DNA of 64,000 nt from Uloborus plumipes (Eukaryota; Arthropoda; Arachnida; Araneae; Uloboridae): assembly GCA_038373865.1 (NCBI GenBank), contig JAXGGA010001023.1, positions 62,001 to 126,000 of the forward strand, written 5' to 3'. This document shows, one piece after another, positions 47,775 to 60,400 of this stretch. A model generated the notes under the pieces. That model did no database searches and was not told the DNA's origin. It saw nothing but the letters and a program-made list of their open reading frames with translations. The stretch's first letter is position 1, and each line of letters opens with the position of its first letter. The position numbers and the translations under genes are program-made.

Positions 47775-48252
47775 CAGTCAAACCTGTCTGTCTCGAATTC
47801 GACGGGACAGAAGAAAAATTCGAGATACGGAAGTTTCGTGATACGGAGGGTGTGATAAAATTTACACACAAAAAAAAAAAAGCAATCGGAACAAAGTCAA
47901 AGACTTAATAGCTTGTTTTGCATTGGTAGTGTTGAATATTTTACTGTAAGACATTTTGCGAGTCCACGTTTTACTCATTGTGATGACTGTATGGGTAGCA
48001 AGTGAATGCATGCCTTTTAAAACGAACAATAGTCTTTGAAGGATTGTGCACAAGATGGTTTTTGTCTCCCAGGTATACCATTGATAAAGGTGGCTGGACA
48101 TGAAATTCAGCCGTCAAAATTCGAGATATAGAGGTTTTCGGGAAAAATCATTCGAGATAAACAGGATAAAAAGCATTAAATTCATGCTGTAAAAGCAGGG
48201 AAATGGAAAAATTTCGATATAAAGAGGTTTTCGAGATAAACAGGTTCGACTG
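47775..48252. mobile_element. pogo/Tigger-like MITE, 478 bp
   Basis: The ends CAGTCAAACCTGTCTGTC and complement of CAGTCGAACCTGTTTATC lie beside TA (47773-47774, 48253-48254). Internal 'ttcgagata.a.aggttttcg' motifs repeat near the right end. Confidence 0.8.
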
Positions 48253-48364
48253 TACATAGCTGTAAACATGAAAAATAGACAATAAATTTTAGAAGATGAT
48301 TGCATACTTTTCTCTGTCCTGCCGACACCGCGGTGAGACTGACTCTCTGGTTCTGCCCCCGCAG

Positions 48365-48535
48365 GTGGTTCGGTTCCCGGTCTCTTCGTGCTCGGCGTAC
48401 GAAAGCTGCGAGCAGTGCCTAACGGTGGAGGACCCCCTCCAGTGCGGCTGGTGCGGCGACCGCTGCGCGCACCGCGACGAGTGCCCCACCCCGGACCTGC
48501 TCAGCCACGAGAAGTGCCCGCCCATCATACGCAAG
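48365..48535 (+). CDS. Coding exon 6: PSI domain
   Basis: The acceptor is tctgcccccgcag before GTGGTTCGG and the donor is AAG before gtgagt. It has 57 codons, phase 0 to 0, residues about 471-527. After VVRFPVSS comes a canonical eight-cysteine PSI: C-x5-C-x2-C-x8-C-x2-C-x3-C-x5-C, and a last Cys in KCPPIIRK. The block QCGWCGDRCAHRDECP has MET/RON spacing (CGWC-x2-x-C-x5-C-P). The 'CPP-I-x-K-V' linker leading directly to an IPT domain is also MET/RON-like. This exon is the main reason for preferring MET/RON over plexin. Confidence 0.93.
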
Positions 48536-48644
48536 GTGAGTACACTGTTCAAACCGAGGGAGCCAGACGGGTGACTATTGTTCCCCTAGGAAACAAGCCA
48601 ACTGGGCATTTTTGCCTCGAGGTTCATTCTTCGCTAAATAGTCG

Positions 48645-51600
48645 TTTGACCCTTTGAGTGCAAAATTCAAAACAAAAATTTTGAAAATCAGTAGGGTCTG
48701 AGGTCTGGGTGATTCTCCAAAAACCTGGTATTTTCGACTCACAAACTCTATAAAAATAAAAATGCTTAAAAAAATCTAAAAAAAATCATACTTATTCTTT
48801 GTTAGGAGCTTATTAAGAGAAAAATAGAGGGAACTCACTTTAAGTATGCTACAACCCCCAAAGGGGGGGGGTCAATTTTTTCAAACCGAGAGAGTGACAA
48901 GAAGCACTAAGCGAGCAAACAAATGAATTTTATCAAGGATTATCAGACATTTTACAACAATAACAAAGAAATAACTTCAACATGAATGAAAAACTATGTT
49001 TATTGTTGACAAACAACACTACCGTAAAATGGGGTGTATAGGAACAGCGGGGTCAATCGGAACAAAACTTCCCGACCGTACAAAGAAATTCTTCATAAAT
49101 ATACTATTGAGTATTTTTCGCCATGAATTTTTTTTTTAGAAAGGTAAGATCATAGGAAGTAGGAAAAAATTACTTTTGTCAATCTGGCAACGCTACTGGC
49201 TTCTAAAGAGGGCTGCACGTTGAATGCTAGAAAACATCACATTTTCATAGACTGCAAAACTTCATATGCAAGAACAAACCTTCTTACATTTAAAAACTAT
49301 GAGTGGTATGTTTCAATTATACATGTATCTGAACAACAGAATACCACATTAGAATTTACATTTTTTATAAATTGTGTCATAAAAGTGAAGAATTCTGAAA
49401 AATGCCATAGGAAAAAAATTTGCGGGGTGAATTGGAACACTTAGTTCTGTTGTTACAATTAAAACTTATTTGAAGGAAACTGTTTGAAAACTCAAGATTC
49501 TAACCCTAATTCTTCTAATCAAGACAAGGACAAGGATTTATTACTGTTTATCCCTTCTCGTGAGCAACTAGATCTTAGAATGACAAAAGTTGCAGATTTC
49601 AAAAGATTTTTTCTCCAGGAGACTTCTTTTTACTTAAAATAAAGGGGGGGGGGGAAAGTCACATAGACTTTATGTAGTAAACGTCCAGCACACAGACAGT
49701 GATGAATAAGAGAAAAAATCTTTCAGGACAATCCCCGAAACCCAGAAATTTCAAAAAACTAAAGAAAAGGTAGAGTTCATCCCAGGAGATGTTATGAAAA
49801 AACTTAAGCCAAGTCACAATTGCTAGTTTTAAGGACAAGTACATATTTGTGGACGACATGAGTGACTTCCATTCATGTTAAATCTTTGTATTTCAATTCA
49901 AAAGTATTTCTTAAAATTACTTTTCATTTTTCATAAGTTCAAAATTATTTTGAATTTTCACAAATTATAAACGTATACTGGTACTGAAATTATACATTTA
50001 TTTGACAGTAATTATCTGTTCTTATTCTCCCCCATCAATATTACTCATGTTTGTGAGACCTATTACAGATTAAATTGAAAAAAATAAAAATTTAAACAAG
50101 TGTTCCGATTGACCCCTATCAGCGGGGTGATTCGGAACACCCATAATTTGCTATATATTTTAATAGTAATTGTTCAAAATCTTTTGTCTTTGCTTGGAAT
50201 ATCAAAAGTAAAGCAAGACCGAAGTTTTTATCCAAAAAATAAAATTAAAAAAAAAATCTTTTAACTGTTTTTTTTACAATCAAAGCTGAAAAGTGTTCCG
50301 ATTAACCCCATTTTACGGTAATTTACAACCTCCTTAAACGAACACTGTTTTAAGAGATGCAGCATCCGACAAATTTAATATTTACATAAATTAATTCATC
50401 AATATTCGAACATGTATAGCTATTACTTTTAATGTAATTCTCTAAGTGTTTTATTTCTAATTGGTATAATTAATTAAATTAAGCTGTCACAATAATTATT
50501 GTTGCCTCTATCACTACCATTGTTAGCATCAGTTTCAAAATAGAATTCAACTAGAGCTTAATTCTAAACCAAAATAGTTATTAACAATTTTCAGAGTAAG
50601 TACCAGGTTTGTTAATTTAAATTATCCAGTTCAGAAAGATAATTTACTTCAGGCAAAAAAGCTGTTCTCTAAAATCAATCTACAACAAAATTTAATGTAA
50701 CTTCACTCACCTATTCGAGCAGCGTTAAAGTTAAAAAATGTCTAACCGACAGATTTGTTTTGAAAAATTCGTCTGAAAAACAAGAAACAAACAACTAAAT
50801 AAAAGAATTATTTTACAGTTACATTTTTTAATTTATCGTCTGCCAACTTTTTATCATAATCTTAGTTCTAAAACTAATGTTTGGTAAATAAATCCATCTA
50901 TTCTACCGGATGTTTTACCAGTGCTTTAAAAGTAATGCTAGAGTGACATTTTTTTTTTTTTTTTTTTGCGCCAGGAGAGGGACATTTTTTTTTGCGCCAG
51001 GAGAGGGACATTTTAATCAAAAAAGGCTGATATTTCTACCCGGAATTATATAGAAGGTAAATAATGGTATTTTTCTCTTTTATCCTCTTAACTCAATTAC
51101 ACACTGCAAGCAGAATTATTATTTTTATTTTATTTAGAACAGAAATGTTGGCCAGGAGAGGGACATCGAAAATGTTACATACCTCATTTTGAACTAAGGA
51201 AAAATAATACGAACAGCAGACACATTCTATAAACAAAATACTCTATGAGTCCAAAGAAGTGATGAGAATAAACAGTGTTATAGTACTGCAGATTCAAAAT
51301 TCCTTATTTTTGTCTTTAATAATTGAACCAATTTGTAGGCCAGGAGAGGGACATGCAATCTGGGGACAAACTTCAAAATGATGTACCTGATTATATAACC
51401 ATTTAAATAAGCTAAAACAACACTATATTACACTCATAACTATACATAATTCAACACTACAAGTGGAATTTATGCAATGTTCACGTAAAATTTTAAAATA
51501 ATTTATTTACATTTTAGAAACAGGGTGGGACATGCAAAAAAGGTGACTTTTTGGCTATTCAAAAATTTTTGTAGAAAAAAATAAATGAAAAATTGCTTTG

Positions 51601-51915
51601 ATATGGATTGAATAACATCAGAATAAGTATTTCTAACAATTAAAAAATAAAAAAACTTTCTAGGTCAAATCATTTTTGTGCTGTCCTACGGGGACATCAT
51701 ATTGTTCGGATTTTGGAGAATCACCCGTCTACGCCTTAGGGTCCATAAGAAAACTGTTTCTGATCGCAGGTACCATCTGTCGGCCTCTCAGAGAAGTACA
51801 AGGAGTGGTACACATAAGCTTCAGCATGATTGCAGCCATATAGTATTCATAACATTAAATTAATATTAACGGGACTTCTGAGTCCCGTCGGGGCATAAAA
51901 GGTTGAATCGCCGAA
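48645..51915. mobile_element. Possible piggyBac-like element with nested MITE
   Basis: The left tip CCCTTTGAGTGC and right tip GGGGCATAAAAGG, next to TTGA on both sides, resemble degenerate piggyBac ends. The right tip belongs to the U family seen at 60195. The interior includes the 49022-50318 MITE and the iterated GCCAGGAGAGGGACAT motif. No transposase is readable, and the unity of this stretch is uncertain. Confidence 0.35.
49022..50318. mobile_element. MITE with CCGTAAAATGGGGT ends
   Basis: Inverted ends CCGTAAAATGGGGT lie beside TA (49020-49021, 50319-50320). Variants of 'tgttccgatt.acccc' recur at both ends and inside (about 49050, 49425, 50100, 50290). Non-coding, 1.3 kb. Confidence 0.75.
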
Positions 51916-52406
51916 TGGCACCTTTTCGAGTTTGTGCATGTGTGCCAACCAACGAGTAAAGCTCCCGACTAGAGGAGCTCACAATAGTAGCCAAAGTCAC
52001 AAAAAATGGTTGCCCCTTTTGTACTTTTGGTCGCCATGTTGGAAAAAGGGATGTAACCGGTTCAAAAAATAAATAACAGATTCGCTATTCGTAATAGTAG
52101 CAGCAAATATTAAAAGAGTATGATACTCTATAAAAATAACAAATAGAATTTCATTGTTTTCGATACAAACATATAAGCATACAACAAAAAGAAATCTTTG
52201 AAATTTTTGAATAATGCGAGTGTTGTTTTTTTTTTTCCAACTTCCGATCGTGCAGTATGAAAGACAGGCATGTGGCATGTGGATGGTGTGCATGATAAAT
52301 AGGCAACTGTGCATCTACCTCTCTATACACAATCTATCACTGGCGAGTCCATCACGTCAATTTCTGTCGAGCTGCTGTCACATTAACAAAGCTGTCACTG
52401 TTGGTT

Positions 52407-52868
52407 CTCCCGCCAAGTGTGAATTGCGAAGTGTTTTGCGAATCACTGTAGATTCTTATTATGAAATTTTGAGACGCTTACAGAGAGCTATTCAAGACAA
52501 ACTAAAAGGCGTACTGACTTCTGGAATTGTTCAAAACCACGGCAATGCCCATCTTCATAGCGCTTGTGTAACCCTACGGCTCCTTCAGCAATTTCAATGG
52601 GACATTTTTGAACTTCCATCATTTGGTCCCAAACAAGCTCTAAGTGACTTCCATCTGTTCCCTGAACTGAAACAGGGGCTAGGGGACATTTCCACACCCC
52701 TACTTGGGGCCTGGGAAGGCATCGTGCTTTCAAAAAAGTGGCTTGGATTTCAAAGACACCGTCACAACTCACTTCCAACCATTGGCGGCAACGTTTTACG
52801 AGGAGGGTATTATAAAGATTCTTCACAGATATAACAAATACTTTAATCGTCAAGATGATTATGTGTAG
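52407..52868 (+). pseudogene. Mariner transposase remnant, internally deleted
   Basis: An N-terminal scrap (SPAKCELRSVLR) is joined directly to the C-terminal catalytic part (LRRLQRAIQDK, LTSGIVQ, ALSDFHLFPELKQGLG) and a tail readable in another frame (HRYNKYFNRQDDYV, stop at 52866). The catalytic aspartate in the 'HDNARPH' position is degraded. It is a second mariner deletion derivative, distinct from 27598. 52869-53239 shows no confirmed feature. Confidence 0.7.
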
Positions 52869-53239
52869 AAAAGAAGCCTACATTTTACATAACGTGTGAT
52901 AATAAAATATTTTTTGTATATTCCTCCGTTATTTTTTTTATAGCCCATCGAAGGTAGGAAAAAAAAAAAACAACCCTCGTTTTTCAAATGTAGGTATAAC
53001 TAAGTGAAAGCAAATTGGAGGCTTCATGAAGTGCTGCAATTTTGCTTTTGAGGAATGCAGGTATATTTTCTTGAACTCTGATACACTCGAAGCCCTTAAT
53101 AAAGCAATCACTACGTATGCTGGAAAATTAACTCTGGAAAGCATCCACTCGAGTTGCCAGTTCAAAAACCATCATTGCTTTTTTTGAAAACACCCGGTAT
53201 GTTCTGCGTGAATCAAATGTGAATGTCTCTTTTTTAATA

Positions 53240-55110
53240 CGCTTTTATTAGTTTCACATGTGGGTTTGTTCGTTTGTTTGTATGTAACTCTGAATAAAAG
53301 ATAAGATTCACGTTCTTTACAGATATAAAAGTAATAGGGTGAGTTCTGGTAAGTGCGTCCACGGGGTAAGTGCGTCCACTGGGAATTATATGAACACTGT
53401 CCTGAAATGGCTTCTGCAACACATCGACTATGTTAGATAACTGTCTAATGATAATTTCAATAGGTAGAATTCAGGCCTGGATTCAATAGACGAAACACAA
53501 TCAGAGACAACTTAAATGTCTTCAAAAAAACTCTAAAGTAAAGATGGAAAAGGTTTTATTTCAGTTTCTCTTGTAGTCATATCAAGCAAGTGAAGTCAAG
53601 AAATGCAAGTTGTTTCTTTTGAGTAATAGCTACTAATAACATACATGGGGTATTTTGATCAAATACTCGAACTAAAATTTGTTTATATGTAAGTGCGTAC
53701 TATTATGATGAGGCAAGTGTGTACCATTACGTGGAAAATTCGACTCTCGTAAGTCACCTTTAATTTTGCTTCTAACTCTTTTATAAGCCGATTATAAATC
53801 CGACGTCATTTCCATGAAGTATTTATATTTACATTGAATAAGATTTCAATTTTATTCATTACCTCTGAAATATATTGGCTTTTAGATATCAGTTAGTAAA
53901 TTTTTCGTTGAAAATAGCGATCATAAGCTATACTACTTAATTTAAACCAGAATGACAAATGAAGCAATTAAATATAGTGAAACACTAAATAAGGAACCAA
54001 CGGATTCAAAAAACGAAGGTGGAGTAATGAATAAATAAAATTAAAGAAAATTAAGAACACCTTGTGAAAAACTATTTCAATGTACAAGGAAAAAAAAAGT
54101 ACAAATATCACATCATGATTTTTTTTCTCTTTATTTTGTGTTTTTTCTTACTGCTGCTGATTCTAAGAAAAATATTTTAAACCGTATTTATTAAAAAAAA
54201 AAAAAAAAAAAAAAACGAATTGTTCTCTCAGGTCCCCTAACGATCTACCATACAAATAGAATTAAAGAAAATCACAGAGGTACGCTCTTACAACAACGCT
54301 ATTCGACGCACATGTCTCATCTTACATTTAAGAAGGGGTAAGTGCGAACCATGGCTTAAACGCAGACTGCTTAATGTATTAAACTAAAATAAACTATGTA
54401 GACTATAAGTGATTATTACTAAATAAAAACAACTTATATTTGCTCACTTAGTCTTATTAAAAGGACAGAGGAAGAATCACAGACACAACTCTTTCAATCT
54501 TCAAATCACAGTTGTTCGCAAGACATGTGGGATATCACTGATTGCGTTTCATCCATGCAAGCAAGTGCTGATCTCTAGTATTAGGAATTATCCCAAGGCA
54601 ACTACCTAACATATTTAATATGTGTCAGAAGTTTTTTCCTGCTCATATTCACATAATTTAAGGTGGACGCACTTACCCCGCTAGGTAGGGAAAGTGCGTA
54701 CCTTAGAATAGGTGTCATAAACCAGGTCACAAAACCTATGCTTATGGTTTATTTGACATATTAAGTGCTTGAAAATCTTAGTAAAGGATCTGGAAAGAAA
54801 ACTGAAAAAAAATTGTGAGTGTACAAGATTTTTCAACAGAGCAGCATCCTTGAGAACATGAACTTTGAAAAAAAGGGCACGCACTTACCTGAACTCACCC
54901 TATATTTAATTCTGTTATTAATACTAAAGGCTAAACTGTATTGCATGTTGACGTATTATAAAGTGTTTCAGGTGTTTGTATGTAACTCTGAATAAAAGAT
55001 AAAATTCTTGTTCTTTGCTAATATAAAAGTAATATATTTAATACTATTATTAATACTAAAGGCTAAACTATATAACATGTTGATGGATTATAAGTGCATC
55101 TAAAAGCGTA
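53240..55110 (+). repeat. Repeat with internal duplication, split by a MITE, upstream of exon 7
   Basis: 'gtaactctgaataaaagata' occurs at about 53283 and 54980, with 'aatactaaaggctaaact' at about 54920 and 55055. It is the inverted counterpart of 12828-13140. The MITE at 53337-54900 interrupts it. Confidence 0.6.
53337..54900. mobile_element. MITE with GGGTGAGTTC ends, 1.56 kb
   Basis: Inverted ends GGGTGAGTTC.GGTAAGTGCG lie beside TA (53335-53336, 54901-54902). 'gtaagtgcg' motifs are repeated inside and at both ends. No coding sequence. Confidence 0.75.
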
Positions 55111-55162
55111 TCATTTAGTTTTTTTGTAAACTAATTTAAAGATTATTTCCATCTCTTCTCAG

Positions 55163-55314
55163 GTGTCTCCCCTGCGCGGGCCCCTGGAGGGCGGCACCCT
55201 CCTGCGCATCGAGGGCGACAACTTCGGCAGCCCCGCCCAGGGCGAGGACGTGTCCAAAATAGAAGTGGGCGTGGCCGGCCGCCCCTGCCACATCTACTCG
55301 TGGGACAAGGAGAA
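55163..55314 (+). CDS. Coding exon 7: first half of IPT domain 1
   Basis: The acceptor is atctcttctcag before GTGTCTCCC and the donor is GAGAA before gtaagc. It has 50 codons plus 2 nt, ending phase 2. VSPLRGPLEGGTLLRIEGDNFG is a textbook IPT/TIG start (V-P-x-x-GP-x-x-GGT). It follows the PSI linker without the extra module a plexin would have. IEVGVAGRPCHIYSWDKEK is the mid-domain Cys strand. Confidence 0.92.
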
Positions 55315-56379
55315 GTAAGCTGCCCCTCTTCCTCTGCTTCCATTTTGTTTGGCATTTTTTTTCCCTTTCCTATCATTTCGGCCGGATCAGATCTCCACCA
55401 CTCTAAAGATTGATACTAAGAATACTAATACGTAAAATGAAACGCAAACTGCTGCATCGGAACGATGAAAGTTTTTCCCGGTATGTTGCTTGAAGTAGCT
55501 GGTTTGGCGGTCGTTGGTAGCCAGTTGATCAAAAAGGAAAGACAGCGGGGATTGGACAATAGAAAACGCAGTCCATTTTTCGTGAAAAATAATTTTTTTC
55601 AACAAAATTTAAGTTTAAAAGCTCATTTACCAATGGCTTAAAGCACTCCAAGTTCCGATCGAGTCCGCTTAAAGTCAATTGATCAGAAACCACTAGATCC
55701 CTACTCTCAACAAGAGTGAACAAGAAGTGAGGCTATTAAGTCAACTCCCTCACACACACGCACAAATCCGCCTTCAAAGCTGCGGATTTTGAGGAATGGA
55801 TACAACTGGTTTGGATTCTGAACGACTCGACTACTACACTTCGCTGATTTTTATTGTATGTGAGGCAAACATTTCTTTGTAAAGTGATCGCTGCTTTTTT
55901 ATTTCGCCTCTTGGATCAGTTGAGTAGCTCTACATCGGGCAACAAATACCAGGGAAACACTTGTACAGTTTTGAATTATCTTCACTGTTATTGTTATTTA
56001 AACCACTCAGAAAACTGAGTGAGTAGACGACGCTACCTGATTTTAGGCACAGGATTCCGTTTACAAAGCACCACTGTGGCTGAAGTTCGGGAAGCAAACG
56101 ATAAATGGAAACCCACATTTCGGAAGTTTTTGATCCAAACCATTAGCGGAACAACTCCTGGGCATGGGACACGATCCAGAAACAGTTCGGGGGTGATTGA
56201 TTTTTCTTTCTTACTTTTTACTATGCCACACTGGTTTACAAATATTGATCCAAAAAGGTTTCCAACTTCAATTTCGAAACATTTCGGAACTGAAATACTG
56301 AAAAAGGACTGGTGAAGAGTCCTCCAATGGACCTGCTACCTGCCATCCTCGAAGTAGTATCCTAAGAACTCCGCACACT

Positions 56380-56590
56380 TCTTCACGAGTGCTTCATAGA
56401 AGCACGCGGTGCTTCTATTGCAAGAAGCCTTCCGAGATGGCCTGTTTTGGAATGGACTTGAAGGACTTCGCGGACACGGCATATATAACGTCCAACCTTA
56501 TAGTAAAAACGGAGGATATTCGACCCTCGAAACCCTCCAGTCACGAGCTCAATACCTTGCCGATCGAACCAACGCGGCCCATTTCCTCAT
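56380..56590 (-). mobile_element. Possible tRNA-derived SINE
   Basis: Read on the minus strand, the head GGGCCGCGTTGGTTCGATCGG has a tRNA-like A box and GAGGGTCGAATATCC a B box. No second copy was recognised. The rest of 55315-56708, 56845-57459 and 59125-59505 shows nothing recognisable. Confidence 0.35.
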
Positions 56591-56708
56591 TCTGTCGCAG
56601 CAGTTTGGGTTTTGTTGGTGTTTTTGCGACGATCGCTCGGTGGTGGTGAACATCTTTGTCGGACATGCTCTGTCTGTACTTCATGTGACGTTCTTCTTTC
56701 TTCCCAAG

Positions 56709-56844
56709 GGTCGAGTGCCGGACCAGCCCCGTGTCCGAGCCGGTGTCCGGCCAGGTGGTGCTCAACGTGTCCGACCGGACCTGGATCAAGGGCCTCTTCA
56801 ACATGGAGGGCGTGGCAAGCAGCGAAGACGTCTTCCACTACGTG
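56709..56844 (+). CDS. Coding exon 8: second half of IPT domain 1
   Basis: The acceptor is ttctttcttcccaag before GGTCGAG and the donor is GTG before gtgagt. The first G completes the lysine codon split by intron 7, then 45 codons follow to phase 0. VECRTSPVSEP and VVLNVSDRT are the closing IPT strands, and LFNMEGVASSEDVFHYV matches the segment that links IPT1 to IPT2 in MET and RON. An NVS sequon is present. Confidence 0.88.
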
Positions 56845-57705
56845 GTGAGTGCGTCCTCTTGTCGACTCGATGGGACGACGTCTCGAAAATTTCCACACCC
56901 GGCGAAATTGTGTGTTGTATGTTGATTGGGGTATGGAGGATTATGTAGACGTTATCTCCATATTTGTAATGCAATAGCTGCGGTGCTGAATAACTGAAGA
57001 GACCTTAATAATACCAAACAACACATTTTATTTTTGGAACAACAATTAAATTTAAATTGCAATTTTGAAATATCGTGCATAACAAGTGCGTGCTCAAGTT
57101 ACAGTTAAAGTTAATTGTCAGGTCGTGACCGCCACAGGGGAATGAGTGTCCAACCCAAAGCTCAGCAAGGTTTGATTTGAAGAGTGTCCGTGCAGAGTAA
57201 AAAAATTAAACTGTTATTGCACCAAATATACAATTGGGCTACAAAATATAATACTTGAACTAGAAAAGATAATTACTTCATTACACTTTATTATTTTTAA
57301 AATACACTGTATGGGCAGCCCATTATGAATTTGCAGAGAGACACCCACAGAGAGACATCAGGGCTTAAATTTTTATTTTAAATTCTAAACTCTCTAAGTA
57401 ACATTTTGATAACTAAGCACGAGGGGCCTATTTGGAAACATTTTAACGCATTGTATCTACACTGCTCAAAACAATTAGGGAAGCAAGCAAAAAAGTGCAG
57501 AAAACCGGGCAAGATAGCCACGGATTGGCATACTATGGATTGTACACGCGTATCAATGCGCAATACAGTCAAAAAATCCAAAAAACTGTGGAATTAATCT
57601 TTGATTATTTGAAAATGTGGAAAAACACGAAGAGGTAATTTAGGGCAACAACTTGGTTACATGTAAAAGATAAAAAAGGTACTGTTTAGACATGATGCAT
57701 GAGTT

Positions 57706-58710
57706 TTAATAAGGCGTGTGGTCTGCTTGAACAGCTAAGACTGCTGAAGACCTGTTTGGCATGGATGCGATAAGGTTATCGATCTGACTGGGGACACTGT
57801 TCCACTCCTCAAGAAGTGCAATCTCCAAGTCTCGGACAGTAACAGGCGACCTTGGTCGCGCAGCAATACATCGTCTGAGCATGTCCCAAACATGATTGAT
57901 TGGATGCAGGTCAGTAGAGTACGCTGGCCATTCCCTACGCTGTATTTTTTCAACTTCAAGCATTTTCTCCACCAGACGAGCTGTCTGCAGTCGAGCGTTA
58001 TCGTCTTGCAGAACAAAACAATCTCTAAATGCTCCAGCGTAAGGGATGACATGAGGTCTCAGTATCTCGTCTGCATACCTTCGGGCCGTCAAATTGCCCT
58101 TCCAAATGATATGCAGGTCCGTATGTCCGCCTATGCTGATTCCACCCAATACCATCCAACCAGCTCGTCTGCATTGTGACCTTTCACAAACTAATGCGTT
58201 GTTATTTCGAGTGCCCCTGTCTCTTCATACCAGAACACGTCCGGTGTCAATCACCAAACTGAATCCTGACTCGTCTGTAAATGGCACTCGGCTCCAATCA
58301 TGTTGCTCTCAATCTTGATGTTCATCAGCCCATGTTCTTCGGGCCACACGGTAGAGTGGGGGCCTACGTGCATAGGGCCCTCCCTCATGAAGCCTATTGC
58401 GTACTGTTTGGCTGGACACCCTTCGTCCTATTGCCAAGAGCAACTGTCTTAGCAGATGCGTAGTATTCTCTATTCTGTTTTGACGGGCTGTTAACCGTAT
58501 ATACCGGTCATCAGTTGCTGTAGTGGCGCGTGGCCGACCTTGCCCTGATCAACGTCTGATATTTCATGTTTCTCGGAATGGATTCCACAGTCTTGCAACA
58601 CTTCTGACAACTCCAACATCATCGGCAATACTACGTTGTGTTTGCCCGGATTCTAGTCTGCCTATAACACACCATGGCATGGATTCCGGTAAATCACGTT
58701 GTTGAGACAT
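57706..58710 (-). pseudogene. Tc1 transposase (broken)
   Basis: A start ATG at 58710 leads into an HTH region (WCVIGRLESGQTQRSIADDVG) that hits a stop. An intact 3' block (57706-58155) reads LGGISIGGHTDLHI, QDDNARLQTARL, STDLHPINHVWDML. By my count 34 residues separate the catalytic Asp from the position of Glu, which is Asn here. Inactive. Confidence 0.85.
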
Positions 58711-58729
58711 TTTTAAGTAACCTTGTGTC

Positions 58730-58865
<136 letters not shown>

Positions 58866-59505
58866 GTATATAAAAAACTGCTGCGCAATCGAATTTTACA
58901 GTTGCGGCAATAAAACGGACGTTTCTGCAACATCCCGATTTCTGCACTTATCTCCTTTTTCTGGTTTTTGACGTCATTAACTTTAATTTGCATAACATAA
59001 AAGTTTCTTCTTCTGTTTCCCAGTAGGCTTTAAATTATGGGCGAGTCATTTTATGTTACTTATATACATCTTTGCGTAATTTTGTTAAAATCATGTGCTC
59101 CCCTCATTGTTTTGAGCAGTGTATGTACTTGTTGTACGAAGAACTTTGTTAAGAGGGGGGGGGGGGCAAGTTTGCACGAAGGCTGAATCAGAAGTATTAA
59201 TTGTTTATGACACTCATTAATATTTATCCTGCTAAAAACTAATTTTTAAAATATCGTAATTAGCTGAAAAACGAATGAATTATTTATAAGTGACGATGGC
59301 ACAGGGATGCCTAAGCAAAAATGATTCGAGGTTACGTTTTTGTTGGATATTTCTGTCTTGGGAAAAGTAATGTCGATGCACTGATCTGAACTGAGAAAAA
59401 AGACTGGGAAGGATCTATCGGCTTTCTTTTTCTAACGGACGTCACTCATTAGACCGATTGTGTGTGTGTGTACTTGCATGTCTGTAATCCGATCTTTCTT
59501 CGCAG

Positions 59506-59642
59506 AGTCCTCGCCTGTGGGGCGTGTCCCCGGGCCGGGGCCCCGTGTCGGGGGGCACGGCCCTCGTCCTGGAGGGGGAGGAGCTGGACGTCGGGAGCGA
59601 GCGCCAAGTCAACGTGTCCGGCGTGCCCTGCGACATTCAACA
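59506..59642 (+). CDS. Coding exon 9: first half of IPT domain 2 (gene continues beyond the window)
   Basis: The acceptor is gatctttcttcgcag before AGTCCTCGC and the donor is CAACA before gtaagt. It has 45 codons plus 2 nt, again ending phase 2 like exon 7, so the two IPT domains share intron position and phase. GVSPGRGPVSGGT is the IPT signature, and LDVGSERQVNVSG resembles the second IPT of MET/RON. No exon 10 was recognised in 59643-64000, so the remaining IPTs, transmembrane segment and cytoplasmic domain lie downstream. Confidence 0.9.
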
Positions 59643-59693
59643 GTAAGTGTTCTTCCTTCTCAAGTCCTTATGCCTTACAGTCTGCTACTTTAA

Positions 59694-60190
59694 CCCTTCA
59701 CTGCATGGTGTGCCTGATCTGGCACAAACCAAAAAAACCCTCCTATATTCCTATGATATTTAAATGCAGTTAAGCTGAACTTTGTGCCCCTTCTGAAACA
59801 TTGCTATAACAGTTTAGTGTGATGTTTATGCACTAGTTAGTTGCACTAGTCCAGGTATTACAGTTCTTGCTTTTTGAAAAAAAGTCCGCATTTCCGTTAG
59901 AAGTGTGCTTTGTCATTATTTCCTTTGTTCTAAAAATGTTTAAATACACTTAGTGGCAAATTTGTTTGTACCACTTATGGCATAAAGCACATTGTAGATT
60001 ATTACACTTATCGGTATACAAAGCATATGCTATGTGCTTTCTGCCATATGTAGAACAAGCAATTAAAACATCATTTTTGGTGCACATTTTTAAGATTAAT
60101 TTTTCTGTAACATTTTTCCTGAACTCGGGGCTATTAAAAGGTAACATATGATTTTTTTCATGAATATATAAAAAATCGTGCAGTGAAGGG
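59694..60190. mobile_element. piggyBac-like MITE, 497 bp
   Basis: The ends CCCTTCACTGCA and complement are flanked by TTAA (59690-59693, 60191-60194). Non-coding. It begins 50 bp downstream of exon 9. Confidence 0.85.
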
Positions 60191-60194
60191 TTAA

Positions 60195-60400
60195 CCCTTT
60201 ATGCCCCGACGGGACTCGGAAGTCCCGCCTATATTAATTTGGTACTGTGAATCCTTAATGGCTGGAATCAAGCTGAAGCTTTAGAGTACCACTCCTTGCA
60301 CTTCGCCGAGAGGTCGATAGATAGTACCCGCAATCGGAAACAGTTGTCTTGGGGGCCCTAAGGCGTGGAGGTCTTAGATCCCTAAAATTTTCAAAATTCT
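60195..60400 (+). mobile_element. U-family element end, abutting the piggyBac-like MITE
   Basis: It starts CCCTTTATGCCCCGACGGG directly after the shared TTAA at 60191-60194. Related to 33606-33750 and the right side of 48645-51915. No right end was found. 60401-60871 shows nothing recognisable. Confidence 0.5.

Noticed and set aside
52938..53165. 75-codon minus-strand ORF
   Set aside because: Considered as a transposase tail, but no conserved motif could be recognised.
56019..56315. 98-codon ORF in intron 7
   Set aside because: No family resemblance; composition matches the intron, not the GC-rich exons.
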